A DNA stretch of 64,000 bases from Amyloporia xantha (GCA_036971615.1 JAYKKR010000002.1:124001-188000), one strand, 5' to 3'. Counted from the first letter of the stretch, positions 48,001-60,878 are shown. Notes: generated by a model not told the origin, from the letters alone. Numbers and translations are program-made.

Positions 48001-48620
48001 TCGACGCGTAGCGTCACTACTCGTGTGTAGTCTGCTAGGTCAGCGACTCGAGTCGGAACTTTGTCCATCTCCAATCCGGCTGTCTTGGGCTGCGGCCTAG
48101 GAACGACGGGCCTCCGCCGTACAAAGTACTGCATAGGTTCTGAGATCTGACGGCATCCCCTGTATTTTACTGTCATCGCTCGTATGACTTGCAATCGGAA
48201 AACCACGTCTCCCATATACTTGTATGCGATCCGTCCCTCTCGAGATAGTCCTCCCCATGATTGCTCCCGAATAACGAGCACCGCATCCTCCAGCCGTTCA
48301 TCTACTCCTCATTCCCTAGAGTCATCGGCATGGTGTGCGATTGTGCAGGCACTACTAGATACTGTGCCGTTCCGCGGCCTCCATTTCGTGCGTCCTGGTG
48401 TCTCCGGCGACCTGTCTCTTCTGTCAGGGTTCGTGCTGGTCGTAGCTTTCTTGTATCTTGGGTGTTTCTGACATGTCGACATCTCTGTGAAGATCAGTCC
48501 CGTTCAGAACTGGTAGGACTGCGGTGCAGGACAGACGCGGAAACGCTTGAATGACTTGTAGGAACGAGTCTGCATCCATATCCACTCATCGGGTATAAAT
48601 ACCAATGTCCGTACATTTGG
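45045..48620. repeat. array unit, type A flank after copy 7
   Basis: Near-identical to the flank after copy 1, including the empty MITE site at 47,123-47,130 and CACGTG at 47,059. It also shares small features with the flank after copy 3 (for example GTCTCCCAGTCTGCGG near 46,600), so the three are close relatives. Confidence 0.75.
47388..47784 (+). pseudogene. putative small membrane-protein gene remnant, type A flank copy 7
   Basis: ATG 47388, 54-nt exon 1, 40-nt intron 47442-47481, second exon from 47482 with the same hydrophobic stretch. The TATA-like sequence has changed to TGAATAACACC. One codon is lost in the Phe-run relative to the first copy. Confidence 0.25.
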
Positions 48621-49400
48621 CATCGTAAAGAAAATCGTACATATACGTAGCTATGATTCGCAGACTGTCAAACATGAAGTAAAAGTCCGTCGAAGATGAA
48701 AATTACGCCAGAAGTAACTACAGACACCCTAACAGATACTGTGAAACAAATTTCATAAGGAACGAAGCTTCATACTTTACAGAGGAACTGCCGAAGGATG
48801 GGAATAGATCAATCAGGAAAAGACAAACATACAGAGTAAACGAACGTGCACCAGACAATGGTTCCCTTTGTAGAAACGTAGGCGAGGCGGATAATGGCCG
48901 TCGTGATCTCCACTACACGGTTTCCCTCCGGGAGTGATTCCGTTCACCGGCCTGACAGCCATGCACGGTGTCGAGAAACCTTGTGGAGCATTTTCACTTC
49001 GATCCATCTGCAATGCGTGCATGATGTAGTTGGAAGTAACGCAGAGATCTCGTGAACGAAGTGGACTAATGTGCTGACAAAGATGTGAAAAGAAAAACAG
49101 AGCACGATGGCGGGACAGTTGAGAGGAGATCTGAAGTGATGTGCACTGCCGAGGGGACTCCGAGTAGATCGACGGTGCAGTTCCTCAGTCTTGCGCCCCT
49201 CGCTTTTTGTCAGGGAGACATGGCTATATCGCCATATAGAAAACATTCTATGGATTCAACTCAGAATAAGCTCGAACATATGCGCACCGATTTTCTCGAA
49301 TAATAGTACCTGAATAAAGATACAGGAAATATGTCCGATGTTCGACTGTCGGTGCTCCGGATTCACGCTCACAGCACATAAGATTCCTAAGCGTAAGCTT
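48620..49400. repeat. second ghost unit with the same F-box deletion junction
   Basis: Same fusion of 3' flank to 5' flank as at 9,100; here the junction is at about 49,173/49,174 (GAGTAGATCGAC then GGTGCAGTTCC). Confidence 0.65.
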
Positions 49401-52400
49401 TGAGAGTAATCAGCATAGCATAGCAGAGTCGCTAGTGCTTACCTGCAACAGCTGAAGCCCTTAGCGCGTGAGGACGAGAAGCGCATTGTGAAGGCTACTG
49501 GCAGTCGTCATCAGACTTTGTAGGACTCTTGGAGACGGTGAGACAGATGGAGCCTCCGAGACGTTAACCTCTCTCCAAGACAATTTCGAATCTGCCATCC
49601 GACGTAGCTGTAAACCGAGGGACATTCACGCATGAGCAGTGATGGGGAGTCGAACGTTCTGGCAGAAATATCGTAGGACGGTCGAGAGCGCGGACAACAC
49701 CAACTCAAGCTCGGGCGCCACTCCACGCAGGCTAAGACCGGACAAGCGTTCGAAGCTGCGTACCCTTCGAAAGACTCTCATCGCAATGATCGGTCATCCC
49801 TAGTAGAGCCGTCGCTCGCATGTCCAACAGTGAAAGCTTGTCGTATATGTCGCGAGGCACGGGAAGAATGACAGTCAGATTAGCGACGGACATGAGAGGA
49901 GCGCAGAGCGACTACCGCGCGTGTCAATATGCACGATGGGATTGGAATGCGAGTGAGCTCATCCAGACCGTCAGTACTTCACGGTGGAACGACCGAACAA
50001 CAAAAGGCGCAGATCGTGAGGTGAGTGCTATGGAACAGACGTATGCTGATGATCGGCCAGGTAGTGTGATCAGAGTGACGCGTAACCGATAGAGACAGAA
50101 GTACGAGTTTGGGTTGGATTGGAAACAAATGGATTGTACAGGTTGCCGCATGCCCGACACGACATGGGGACACCAAGTCGAGAGGGAAAGGAACAGCGCG
50201 TCTGTGTATCGCAATCTCCTGGCCTCTGAAGGATTAGCAGAAGTCCCAGACAACGGAACATCACAACAAGGAGGCTACACAAACCATGACAAGAGGGGTT
50301 ACTAAATATGTAAGGCTAGGATATTGAAACACCGGCATGGATTCACCATGCCATGGTTATATCATGCTGTAGATACGACCAACCGGTAGGCGGGTCTAGC
50401 AGTAGTTGTGCTAGCCGGAGGCAAGAGTGGGAGAGCGATACGCCAGTTATAAAAGCAAGATAGAATAACGGCGGAGTCGGCAATATAGAGCGGTAGTCTA
50501 TAGGAGCAAATGCGAGTGAGCTTCAGAGCTAGCGCCGTGGCAGGAGAACTCGAGATGGCAGGGAGAACGGCCTCAGCGGGTTTGCAAGACGTAAATCGAG
50601 TCGGGTCCAAGTCCGTACCATATGCAAGCGGGAGATGATGAAACTGACGAGTCAACGACTTATCATGAGTAACCAGCGGCCAGACTGGGTGGCACTGGTG
50701 TCGGCCAACGCCCACGACGACCGACACCCGTCGGCGGGGCACGTGATCCCCGATCGCCCAACGATGACGTTCAAGTTCGCGTCGGGAGGCTTCATGGTCA
50801 AGACCCGCCTGAGTCGAGACGGTCCTCTGCCTGTCCCAGGCCGTGCGCAGTGCCAGCGTCGACCAGTCACTAGTCAGCACCACTGGCCTTACACACAGCA
50901 AACCCCCTCGACTCCGTCACGCTACTGCCTTAGCCATCCCTGCGTCTTTGTCAACAATATGCGACTCTCGCTTTTGCAGCGTCGCTTGTACTAGTCGTCC
51001 AACAAGAACTCGACCTGATAATCATACCTACGGTTATCGTACTCGTACTCGACCGAGGTGCTCCATCAGACACCGCTAGGAATACAAGGGCAATTCGTTC
51101 AACGTTGTCGCACCGAACGCCACGAAGCCGTCCACTTTCTTTAGTCTGTTAACGGGGATGGTCATCATTTCATTCTCTTGCTGGAATGTTCCTCCAGGGT
51201 TAGGATCCGTGCAACCCACTATACAACGGCCCCATTTACCTGTGGGTATGTCTACTCTTTTCGGGTATATTTTCTTTGAACAGGCACACATAACGAAGGC
51301 GCACAATGAGTGACCGCTCTTTCAGAAGACATTACGTTTCGAATAAGCGGAATATGATGGTACACTCACCGCAGTGTTGATTCGGACGTCGATAGGCTCA
51401 AGGGAAGATAGATCAGGAACGAAACCTCAGGTGCTCTGCGTTCCAAGTTGCATCCACAGTATTACTCTTGATCTCGGTGAGAGTTTACTCCTGCTGTCAT
51501 ATCCCCACTCCTCAAGTTTTCAAATACTACGATCTATAGCAGAGGAAGACTCGCACGAGAGCATGGGTTCCCCTACACGATTTACTATTTCCATATGAAT
51601 CGCTCAGTTCGCGTTGCTCATCGTGTGTGTCGTCCGCCAGGTCAGCGACTCCGAAGCCCTGGGATCGCGCGCACTCATCTTTATGGTTACCTGCAGGCTA
51701 CTCTGCTACATCCCTGGCACAGCGCGCTTTTGCCACCGGAGCACTGCATCAAATCCAGACCATGACATGCTATGCTTCCTTCCATATCCATCGCTGTTGC
51801 GCCTCCCATGTTAAGTACTGTGGTCGATTCGCCTGTCTCGATGACGGGAAATGGTCCTCGTAGTAGCTGCCCTGATTGCTGCTAGATGACGAGCTCTAGA
51901 TCCTTCAGCCGTCCGCTAGGCCGCTCCTCGTCGCAGACTATTTTATATATGTCCGCACAGTCCAGGTGCTTGTTATTGTATCTCTTGCCGTCTCTCGTGG
52001 CTGTCTCTTTTGCGGGGGCTGCAGCATTTGTATCGATCGCGCCCTGCGTGCGTATTTCTGACATGTTGATATCCCTCTCAGGATCATTGGATGATCAGGG
52101 CTTGCAGGACTCGAGGCAGGTTAGACACGAGCGAACTCGATAAAATAACACGTAGGCGTCAGTCTGTACACATACATATCCACTCATCGAGTTAAAATTG
52201 CGATCTCCGTACACTCTGAATCGGACAGTATCTCGTACTTGTACATAACGGAGAACTACCAACGGCCAAACTCAAAACAAAAGTTGTTGGTAGACGAAAA
52301 TCATGTCAGATAACCAGACACCCGACTAAACACTTGTGGAACGAGTCTCACTGGGAACGGAGCTTACAGAAGAACAGCCTAACGACGAGAATAGATCAAC

Positions 52401-52640
52401 GAGAAAAAAACATACGGAGCGAGTAAAAGTGCACAAGACAACAAGTTCCATTCATAGAAAAGCGGGAAAGGAGGACGATGGCCGTCGCGATCTCGACACA
52501 GTTTCCCTACTGAAGGAGTATCGCTGTTCGCTACCTCGACGAGCATGGACGGTGTCGAGAAGCCTTGATGAGCATTGCCACGTCATTCCATCTGTAATCC
52601 GTGCGGCACGTCATGCTTTAGTTGGAAGTGACGCAGGAAG
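49400..52640. repeat. array unit, type C flank switching to type B near 51,945
   Basis: 49,400-51,940 follows the type C flank at 9,331-11,890. From about 51,945 the sequence instead matches type B (GTGCTTGTTATTGTATCTC, GACATGTTGATATCCCTC; compare 17,965-18,160). CACGTG at 50,740. No intact gene. Confidence 0.7.
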
Positions 52641-52864
52641 CTTGTGAACGGATCGGACTGATCGAATGTCTGAAATGTGAAAAGAAAAACAGAGCGCGAA
52701 GGCGGAACGGTTGAGAAATGATTGGAAATGATGTGTGGGGACTCCGAGTAGATCGACCGGAGGATCGCAGCCCAGGTCTGGGGTATGGTTACAAAGGAGA
52801 TTGTAGAGCATCGACCTGCTCGTTTGGTCCAGAAATCTGTGGAATAGGTGTGACCGGAACTTCG

Positions 52865-54157
52865 TCAATTTCCAGCCTGGCAGGGATGAAATGCAAACTG
52901 TAAATCAGCCAGATCAATACTGTGAGGATTGAAAACGCACCGCAAAATGCCTCGCTCACACAGCCGAGGCATGTGGGACGTCACCTGCGGCCACAATTCC
53001 CGTGCCCGAGCTTCGTGTATAGGACTAAACCGAAATTCCAAATTAAGTATAACCTCTTGAAGGTTTGAAAAAATAGGGAGAGAAGACAGAACGTCATCCA
53101 GCCGGGCACAGCAGTTTGATCCAATTCTGGCCACAGTCATATCCGCCGGTGATAAATGTTTCATATAGAAGTTGATCTCCACTGTCTTGATGGTATCGGA
53201 TGTGACTTGAGAGAGACACTGAAATAGGGAGTCGTAGTTAGTACTTTCGCAAGCGTTGGATTGATACAGGATGAGCGTTTGAAGTCTTGAACTAGGAACA
53301 AGGCTGAGACAGACTGCATGAGGAAGTAAATCAGGGATCAACATCGTTCCGTCAATAGAAGGATAGGGACGCACAGTGTTCTGCCCCTTCAGCAATCTGA
53401 TCGTTTACGTGTTCCATATCAAAGTACAAACCCAATGTATTCAGTGACGTGCCCGCAGCATCCACCAATGTCTGTGCATGTACGGGAGGTTCAATATGAT
53501 AATACTCCAAATGCAGTTCATGCAAGCGGGAACGACACCAGCAGCGAGCAAGAGGTTCGCAATGCCAGTCATTGAGGCCCCAATCCCGACTAACCCCAAC
53601 CCCGCTATCCCCTCCGGCCACTTTGCAAATGCCGGACGAGCAGCCCCATGCTCCGGGAAGGACAGATTGTGGCAGTAGAGCTGTTTGAGATTTGGGAAAC
53701 AGCAGATGAGCCGACGTAGCGTGGTGATCGACGGGAAGCTGATAAAATGGAGCCTGAGGTCTGTGATTGTAGAGAAGGCCGAGAGATAGAGGAAGATGCG
53801 CGGTGCCATGTCACAAGCGCGCCATTCAGCATTCATTATCCACAGCGCATTCACCCGCGTCCATCGGCCTGCTAACATCGCAGCGAACGTGCTCAGATGA
53901 GGGATCGGCTGATGTTCACCTAATCTGCTGCCGCCAAATACAGACACTCTCGATGGCCCCTTCCACAGATTTCGAATATCCTGTGCGGCCTGCACAACCT
54001 CGTCTCGGTTGTCGAAGGTCATCTCGCTGGGCAGGTTATGCCGGCTTCTGGGTTCCCACGATTTGCAGACTAGCATGCATGTCACCAGCGTACTGTAGTC
54101 ATTCTCTAGGCAATCGATGACGGAGTCCCAGATTTCGGGGGGAAGGATTGGCAACAT
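52865..54157 (-). pseudogene. F-box / leucine-rich-repeat protein, copy 8 (frameshift and lost splice donor)
   Basis: ATG at 54157-54155 and the F-box are intact. Near 53,528-53,531 a run of four G present in the other copies has three, which shifts the frame after LLAAGVVP. In addition the donor of the phase-1 intron is ATATGG instead of GTATGG at about 53,419. Exon 2 (53313-52865) keeps an open frame ending CQAGN. Two independent lesions make this a real pseudogene rather than an assembly error. Confidence 0.8.
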
Positions 54158-54219
54158 GACGACTGCCGATTTGACCGGTGGCTCGAGACCGGAATGGACA
54201 AATGAGGATGAATGAGAGC

Positions 54220-54273
54220 CTATATGACCCCCATTGAAGTCGATCGAGCAATACTTAAGTAGTTCGGACTTAC
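54220..54273 (-). other. 5'-UTR intron of F-box copy 8 (54 nt)
   Basis: GTAAGT-type donor at 54273, CATATAG acceptor ending at 54220. Confidence 0.65.
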
Positions 54274-54547
54274 GATGGATAGTAGGTAGACTTCTGAATA
54301 CCCGCAGTTGCAAAATACTGCGCGATGGTTCTGAATCAGTGTGCACTGTGCAGAGAGCGCTCGCTAGCAATAACAAGGACGGCGGGAGGTGTGGGAAACT
54401 TGAAGTGGAGGTGGGTGAGTCGCGACGAGATAATCGAAAAGAGAATGTAAACCGGACGCTGGATGGAGAGTGGTAGTGTGGTACTCAGATGCAGGAGGAG
54501 AGTGAGATGCAGGGGTGCGGGAGAAGGATGCGGCGCGCATGCAGGTC

Positions 54548-54554
54548 TATATAA
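54548..54554 (-). promoter_or_regulatory. TATA box of F-box copy 8
   Basis: TTATATA within GAGCTTATATAGACCTGC. The promoter is preserved although the gene is broken. Confidence 0.55.
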
Positions 54555-54559
54555 GCTCG

Positions 54560-57386
54560 GGCCACTTCGACATTGCCTCGAGGCAAGAGGCGCACAGGGG
54601 CAGTGGGGATCTGTACTCCTCGATCGAGCCTATCAAGATACAGCCTCAGCGCTCGGTTCTCCGCAACTCCGTGGTCGTGTATTATGAGAGGCGCGGTACT
54701 GGGCTCTGCATAGGTTCAATCACTAGCACAGTGTCGTGTCACCTGCCCGGTCGCTCTTGAGCTGTGAAATTCCTCAGATTAGTATTTCGATCGTCAACGC
54801 GCGCGTCCCCTGTGTGAAGCACAGACTAACGCATTCTTGCCCTACAGCAGCCTTGTGACAAAGAGCTCTCGCTGCAATCACCACAGCTGCCTTAGCATCG
54901 GCTACCGAAAATACATACAGCCTGACCGAACAACACTCCGCCTCATCCACTGACCAACGGAAATCAGTCTTTGAATGTTTGTCTCCCATTTCCAAGAGCT
55001 CTCGTATCAACGCAACGTTGACACGACGATGGGGCGAGTCGTTGACATCTGGAGTGCCTTTCGTAGCCATCCTGCATTGACTTCACGTGCATCGATCGTC
55101 TCATCTTCGGTAGGGGAGACACGGCTATATCGCCGTATGGATGTTTTATGGATTCAATTCTGAGGAAGACCGCACCTACACGCACCAGTCATCACGTATG
55201 TTATCAAACACGCCGCCTACATACTTCGCCTCGGTGAATGTGTCCCGGTACCAAGTTCAAGGTATATATAGATCTTCCCGTCGGCCACACACATCCCATA
55301 AGAAGGTTCCTGAGAACAAAGTTCAGTGGTGTATCGACATATATGCCAGAGTCGACAGTGCATACTCACAACGGCTGGGGACCTCCGCATGTGTGAGGAT
55401 GTGCAACGTACAATGCACGCTACCTGCACGATACGCTATCCAAGCAGACCTCGCAATCAACCGCGCTCGCGCAGCTGTCAGTCGAGGGTCGTCTCGGCAC
55501 AGGCAGTGGTAGGAGAGTCGAGGCTAGCAGGAATGTGGCTGGATAGCCCTACGGCGGAGACTCAGCTGACTGTACCAACTCACCGAACTCGGTCACTCTA
55601 CCGCGCTAAGAACGTCGTGCCCCCGGAAGCTGCGTAAACGGTATATGGTCTGACATAGATTACCTCTGCCTGTTGCACTCTGTCATCCTATGATAGTGAC
55701 CAGTCACCACTCCTTCATATACGTTCCCTTGTCACATATCCGGCATGGAAGGCTTGTCGTACATACCGTACGACATGGAGAAAGTGATGCTTTAATTCTG
55801 CTGATGTAAAGGTAGCCTTCCGTGCGCCGTGATATGTGCGACGGAAATGAGAGTCGTTTTCCTGAGCAGTTTGACAATGTTTCACGGCTGAACGAGTGCC
55901 AGAGACCGCAAAACGCACTCAGGTCGTATGCGAAAGTTATACAACGATGATCGGGGACGACGAGTATGATATTTCAGGCGACGCTGCATGTACGGAACGA
56001 CACTAGCGTGTGGATATGAAGCTAAGCGGGGAGAATGACATGTACATACGTGCATCACGGTTCCTAGTCTGCGGGGAGCCATACAGCGAAGAAGATGTGG
56101 GGCAGTCCACAATTCACGACGAGACGATGACAAGGCTAGAAAAGAACTAACATCTAGATCAAGGTATGAAGGTGGGTAGGCCAGAGCGGGAGAATGAAAG
56201 AGCTGTAGGATGAAGAAGGAACGGTCGGGAGGTTTATATGCATATAATAATGAAGACGTAGAATATGCAGCGATACGCTAGCTTATAGCAATGGCGCTGA
56301 CACAGAAGCGGCAGGCGTCGAGGTACGAGATGGTACATGGAGGCGTCGAGGGATGTAGCACAGCCGAGGTCCAGGTGCAGGGCGTGCTGATAAGCAACAG
56401 ACGATCATCAAGCTAGCGAGTCCTCGAGGTAGATCTAGCTAGAAACGACCTGTACAGAACGAGAGGCCACTGTGGCCTAAGCCTCACTCTGGACGATGTC
56501 CACGACGACCGACGCCCGTCGGTGGGACATGTGGTCCCCGACCACTGGAGGCATTTCTCTGCAGATTTCGACCGGATAACTGTTTGTTACGCTGCGATAC
56601 TAGAGAATTATTCTGGAAGCTTCACTGGCTCTGTCCTTCTCGTGTTCTGCACAACACCATAACATTAGCAGCGCGCGAGCACCCCCGAACGCGCCGTTAG
56701 CTGTACGTTGTGTCTGGCTCCCCCTATTAGCCTCCCTTCCGTGTCTGTCGGCTTGAACGTGCACTTTCACATCTTCTTACATCCCAGTCAAAAAATCAAG
56801 AACAACTCATCCAGAAAATGATGAGCACCGCACACTGGTCTCTTATCAAAGGCCGCCGTATTGGAATGAGCATGAGTAGCCACGCAAAGCTCGCTACGAA
56901 TACTCAATCAGGCTGAGATCTTCAACGCCGTCATGAACACAGGTCTGAAGCTCTCCGCATCATCTTCTGGTTTCTTTGTTCCTCCAAGTGTCATCTACAC
57001 TTCGGCGCCTTCCTTCATATATACTTGTCGGTATGTTTCCTACGTATTGGTACGCTATATTTTTATCTGTCGCTGTATTCCTCACCTCAAGGCTGCAACG
57101 GAGCGGTCGTTCTCTTCAAAGAAAACATCACGTTTCGAAGAGTGTACACACACACAGCACGGTTGTATCGGCGGCGGTTGGTAAGTACGGGTCCAGATAT
57201 ATCGGTGTCCCCCTATCCTACCAGCTGCACATACGCTGCATATGTGGCTCAATTTCCCCCAAGCTGCCTCTCCACCCTCCAGAGCGCTGCGACTGCCAGA
57301 AGAGGCAACCTTCTCGATCCGTTATATTCTAGCAAATCGCTCGACGCGCAGCAGCACTACTCGTGTCCACAGCTCGCCCGAGCAGT
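54560..57386. repeat. array unit, diverged type A flank after copy 8
   Basis: Close to the flank after copy 1 up to about 56,000, then progressively diverged, with several deletions between 56,540 and 57,380. The membrane-protein remnant is decayed here: its intron donor GT is AT near 56,872 and stops interrupt the second exon. Confidence 0.7.
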
Positions 57387-59506
57387 CATCAGCAAAACGA
57401 CAAACTGTCTTTTCAGACTGAGGTGTCTGAATCATGCCTGAAACACACTGTATGTCTGAATGCTGTCTTAATCACCTGACGGTTTTGTTCGCTCGTCATT
57501 GATCGAACCGGTAAGACTCTCAAGACGTTATCAGTCCCCGGACAGTGTGAACAGGAATACAGGCCACAAAGTCAGTCGCCGCGGCATCAGTTCACATTGT
57601 ATATATTTGACTAATATACATTCAGACATTCGGCACCTAAGATCTGACAGGCTCATAACACGATCTCATGAGCATAACCACCTGGAGCTCATGATACTAG
57701 GACCGTGTCGCTGGGTGAGAGACGTCATCGACTTGATCGAGAAATGAGTCTGTCAGGTGGAAGTCCACGACAAGAATAGCGGACTGAGTTGGTGATAATG
57801 AGCTCCATAACATCATTGAATATAAGATGAATAGATGAAAGGTATTCTTGCGAGGCCGTTAGGTGATGGGCAAGATATTTTGCAGTGAGTTCATAGCCTT
57901 CAGGCGGGCCGGGCAGTGTCTGCAACTCGAACACGCCCACGGCGGCCTCGGAAGACATCGCGTGCAGGAGGGAGAAATGCAGCCGCTCATGCTGGCTGTC
58001 TTCCTCGTTCCGGTGCGAGCAGGATTCCAGATGCCGCGCGATCGTCAGGCAGAGGGACGACGTGCTCGGCTGGTGCGACCGGTTAGCCCTGCGGTTTGGT
58101 GCGGGGCCCTCATGAGGCCCTATAAAGACTCTTCTAAGGCAAAAGACCCAGAGCACATGTCGCAAAGAAGGAGCGAGAGCTGTTATGAATGCAGGTCGGG
58201 CGGCGAAAATGTAACTTCAGAAGGAAATGGAATTGCGTCAGGCGAACTTCGCAGTGCCCTCTTAACGGATAAATAGAGAGCGGTTTTCGTTTATAGAATA
58301 AGCGGACATGAGCCGAAGTAGTGAGCTACAGGTGTTCGAGTTTTGGAGTTGGTGAGTCGCAGCGTTAGAAAAAAACCAGCCACAGGTCCAAGCTTGTACA
58401 TGTTTGGCTGCTGGCTCAGCAGTATCTCTGGACGTTCAGTGTCTGGGATTTTTCTCTCTACCATTCCGCCCTTGGTCTCTGCATCGACTCTTCGGCTTTC
58501 CCTTGTCGTTTTCCGCTCCATTTCCGCACCAGTCGTGCGCCTCGTAGCTGATCTTGTCATAGCGACCCTACCTGCGGCCTATCGCTGCCGTGTCTTCACA
58601 TGTCAATAAGTCGTCCCACCTTGAGCAGCTCGCACACGGCACCGGACCAGCTCGTCCCCCTCCCCATTCTGTCATACTAGGTCTTGTTACTACCAAGAAC
58701 ATGGACAGTGTGCCGTTCAAGTTCTGCCTGACATCGCTGTCGATGCAGTGTGCCACGGAGAGCGAAGAAAAGGTACTTTTTCTTTGCAGCCGCTGTCTTT
58801 TCTCGTCAGCCGGTAGTACTAATAGATTGCCGTGCACAGCCACAGGACAATCATGGGGCTACCGCCGACCACTACTTCAAGTCAACGCTCGACCTTGAGG
58901 GACGACGTTGATGACAATTTTCAAAGCTGCAGAATGGTACGCTGACTCGCTGGCCAGCTTACCCCGGGCGAAGTTGCTGACAATGATAGTGTTTATCGAG
59001 GACTTGAATGACATTGAAGTCTGAAGGTTTGCCCCTGTAAGCACATTCTGACTGTGTCAGGCCTCAATGACGTTAGCATTCTCTACTTGAACTTGAATGT
59101 CCCACTGCGTCACCACCACTACTCTCCTAGTGTCCCTTGTCTGCACTTTTTGTTGCTCGGCTCCCTGGTTTGCGCAGGTATTGTCATGCACATCATGTTT
59201 TCGAAAGTAGCTTAATCTGACTTAGATGTATATAATGTTCTTATGGACTGGCAAATATATATCATTCTTTTATATCCTTATGTGTGCCTAGAAGCACGTC
59301 TGAGAACAATCTGAGTTGTGCCTGTGTGGGTCTGTCCACCATCTTATTACGCCTTTATACTGCCTTAGGGTGTCTGAAATAAGTACCCGAAATCTTAATT
59401 CAGCAGGTCCCATCTAGGTAAGACCTGCTCTACTTATGCCTTCACGTCTGAAACGGCCTGAACCAGACATCTCAGACCGTTCAGACGACTCGCCGTTTTG
59501 CTGATG
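57387..59506. mobile_element. 2.1-kb element with imperfect terminal inverted repeats
   Basis: The left end CATCAGCAAAACGACAAACT is mirrored at the right end (inverted CATCAGCAAAACGGCGAGTC); similarity continues for about 55 bp (CTGAG, TGTCTG and TCA-GCC blocks). GTCTGA/TCAGAC motifs are abundant near both ends. It interrupts the type A flank, which resumes at 59,507 with CAGCGACTCG; the continuous version is seen at 7,950-8,000. No clear target duplication was found. Inside, a minus-strand frame from ATG 57958 to 57725 (77 aa, MSSEAAVGVFELQ...) and a possible spliced plus-strand frame at 58,600-58,950 are unrecognised. No transposase motif was identified, so the superfamily is open. Confidence 0.6.
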
Positions 59507-59775
59507 CAGCGACTCGCGTCGGAACTGCGTCCATCCTTCTCGAGGTCAGATCTCTATTCGACTGTCTTGGGCTGCGTCCCAGGGACGACGCACATCCGCC
59601 GTACCGAGCACCGTGCACATTCCGGGATCTGACAGCATCCCAAACGTCCATCGTCATTGCTATCGCCCGTATGACCTCCATTCGGAAGCCATGTTTCCAT
59701 CTTTCTTGTATACCATCCGTCCTCCTTCCAGATAGTCCTTCCATGTTCGCTTTCAAGTAACGAGCACTCGGAATC
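59507..59775. repeat. right end of the array (type A flank resumed)
   Basis: Matches 7,975-8,210 (TGTCTTGGGCTGCG, CATCGTCATTGC, TAACGAGCAC) with moderate divergence. Similarity stops near 59,775, giving the right limit of the array. Confidence 0.65.
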
Positions 59776-60795
59776 TCTGCACGCCACCTAATAAGTTACC
59801 TTGAGGTGACCGGGTGAGCAGCCCTGTTCGTGCGTGGCTCCAATCGCCCGATCATACCAATGATCAGCCTATACATTTTGTGTACGACTCGGCTTCCGTT
59901 TTGCGGTTCCCTCCTGCAGTCATTCGGCTGTGAAGTATGACAGCCTAAATGAAACAGAACGAATATCAATCCCATCGCGCACATCACGGCGTATCAAAAG
60001 CGCTTCCTGCTACTCTCAAATGAACTGCAAATCACACCGTCGCTTTCTTCCGTATCGTGCGGCATATCTCTCCTTCCTAAATCCAGCACTCAACATGGCC
60101 CGTGTGTGACCGTCCGTCCTGCGGATTCTCTGATCACTGATCATTAGTTTCTTCTAGCTGGCATCCGCCGTGGGAGCGGATGGTGGGTCGGAGGGTGCAG
60201 GGAACGACTTTGCTGTGACCGGAACTTTGCACACTAGCGTCTCCTAGTGTGTTGTGGTCATGGTTGCTCACAAAAGACATGTCAGGCATTACTACATGTG
60301 TACGTTCTTGGTACCACTCGCTGAAGGTCAGAATCGTCGAGGTGGGAGCGCCGTCATGGCGGTGAGTATTTACGGGGGTCGACAATCGTGGATATTCCTA
60401 TGGCGAACTCGCTTTCGTTAATTTCATTCTTGCCCTGCTTCCGTCTTATCGCCATTGTCATCGGTGCTACTGAGGGCGTCTCATCAAACATCTCTACCAT
60501 TGATCCCCCTAACGATTGTATTGGGAAAATACAATCGTTGCAGGTCTCAGAAGCATCAGCACCGACAAGCTACTCGATGGGGAGACCGCCTGGGAATCTC
60601 ATATCTGGACGAAACAGGGCGAAGCATCATCATCACATTCCTGCATCCACCATCATCCGAGATTCTCCCGTTACCCAGCAAATGCCAACTGAGGGAGGAT
60701 AACGGACATCAGACAAGGCCTTCATGTACGGGAAGGACCGGCCGTTCTCAATGGGTCCGATCCACCATCTACCAATGGATCTCCTCTTTCGGGTC
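59776..60795. other. single-copy intergenic region
   Basis: No gene is supported. A plus-strand frame at 60,388-60,702 has no recognisable motif. A perfect 12-bp inverted repeat with a 5-nt loop (AACGATTGTATT) lies at 60,511-60,539. The right end is the promoter of the following gene. Confidence 0.4.
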
Positions 60796-60802
60796 TATAT
60801 AA
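60796..60802 (+). promoter_or_regulatory. TATA box of the DUF6533-like gene
   Basis: TATATAA in GGTCTATATAATGTAGACGG, 77 nt before the chosen ATG at 60879, a normal fungal spacing. Confidence 0.5.
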
Positions 60803-60878
60803 TGTAGACGGATCTGCAGCATATGTACCAGTCTCATCAAGCCGTATCCGCCTTGAGCGTGTCTTCAAGTTTGCGAGG

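Noticed and set aside
58291..58898. Overlapping frames on both strands inside the 2.1-kb element as transposase
   Set aside because: No DDE or zinc-finger motif is visible and the frames are short; recorded only as unrecognised content.
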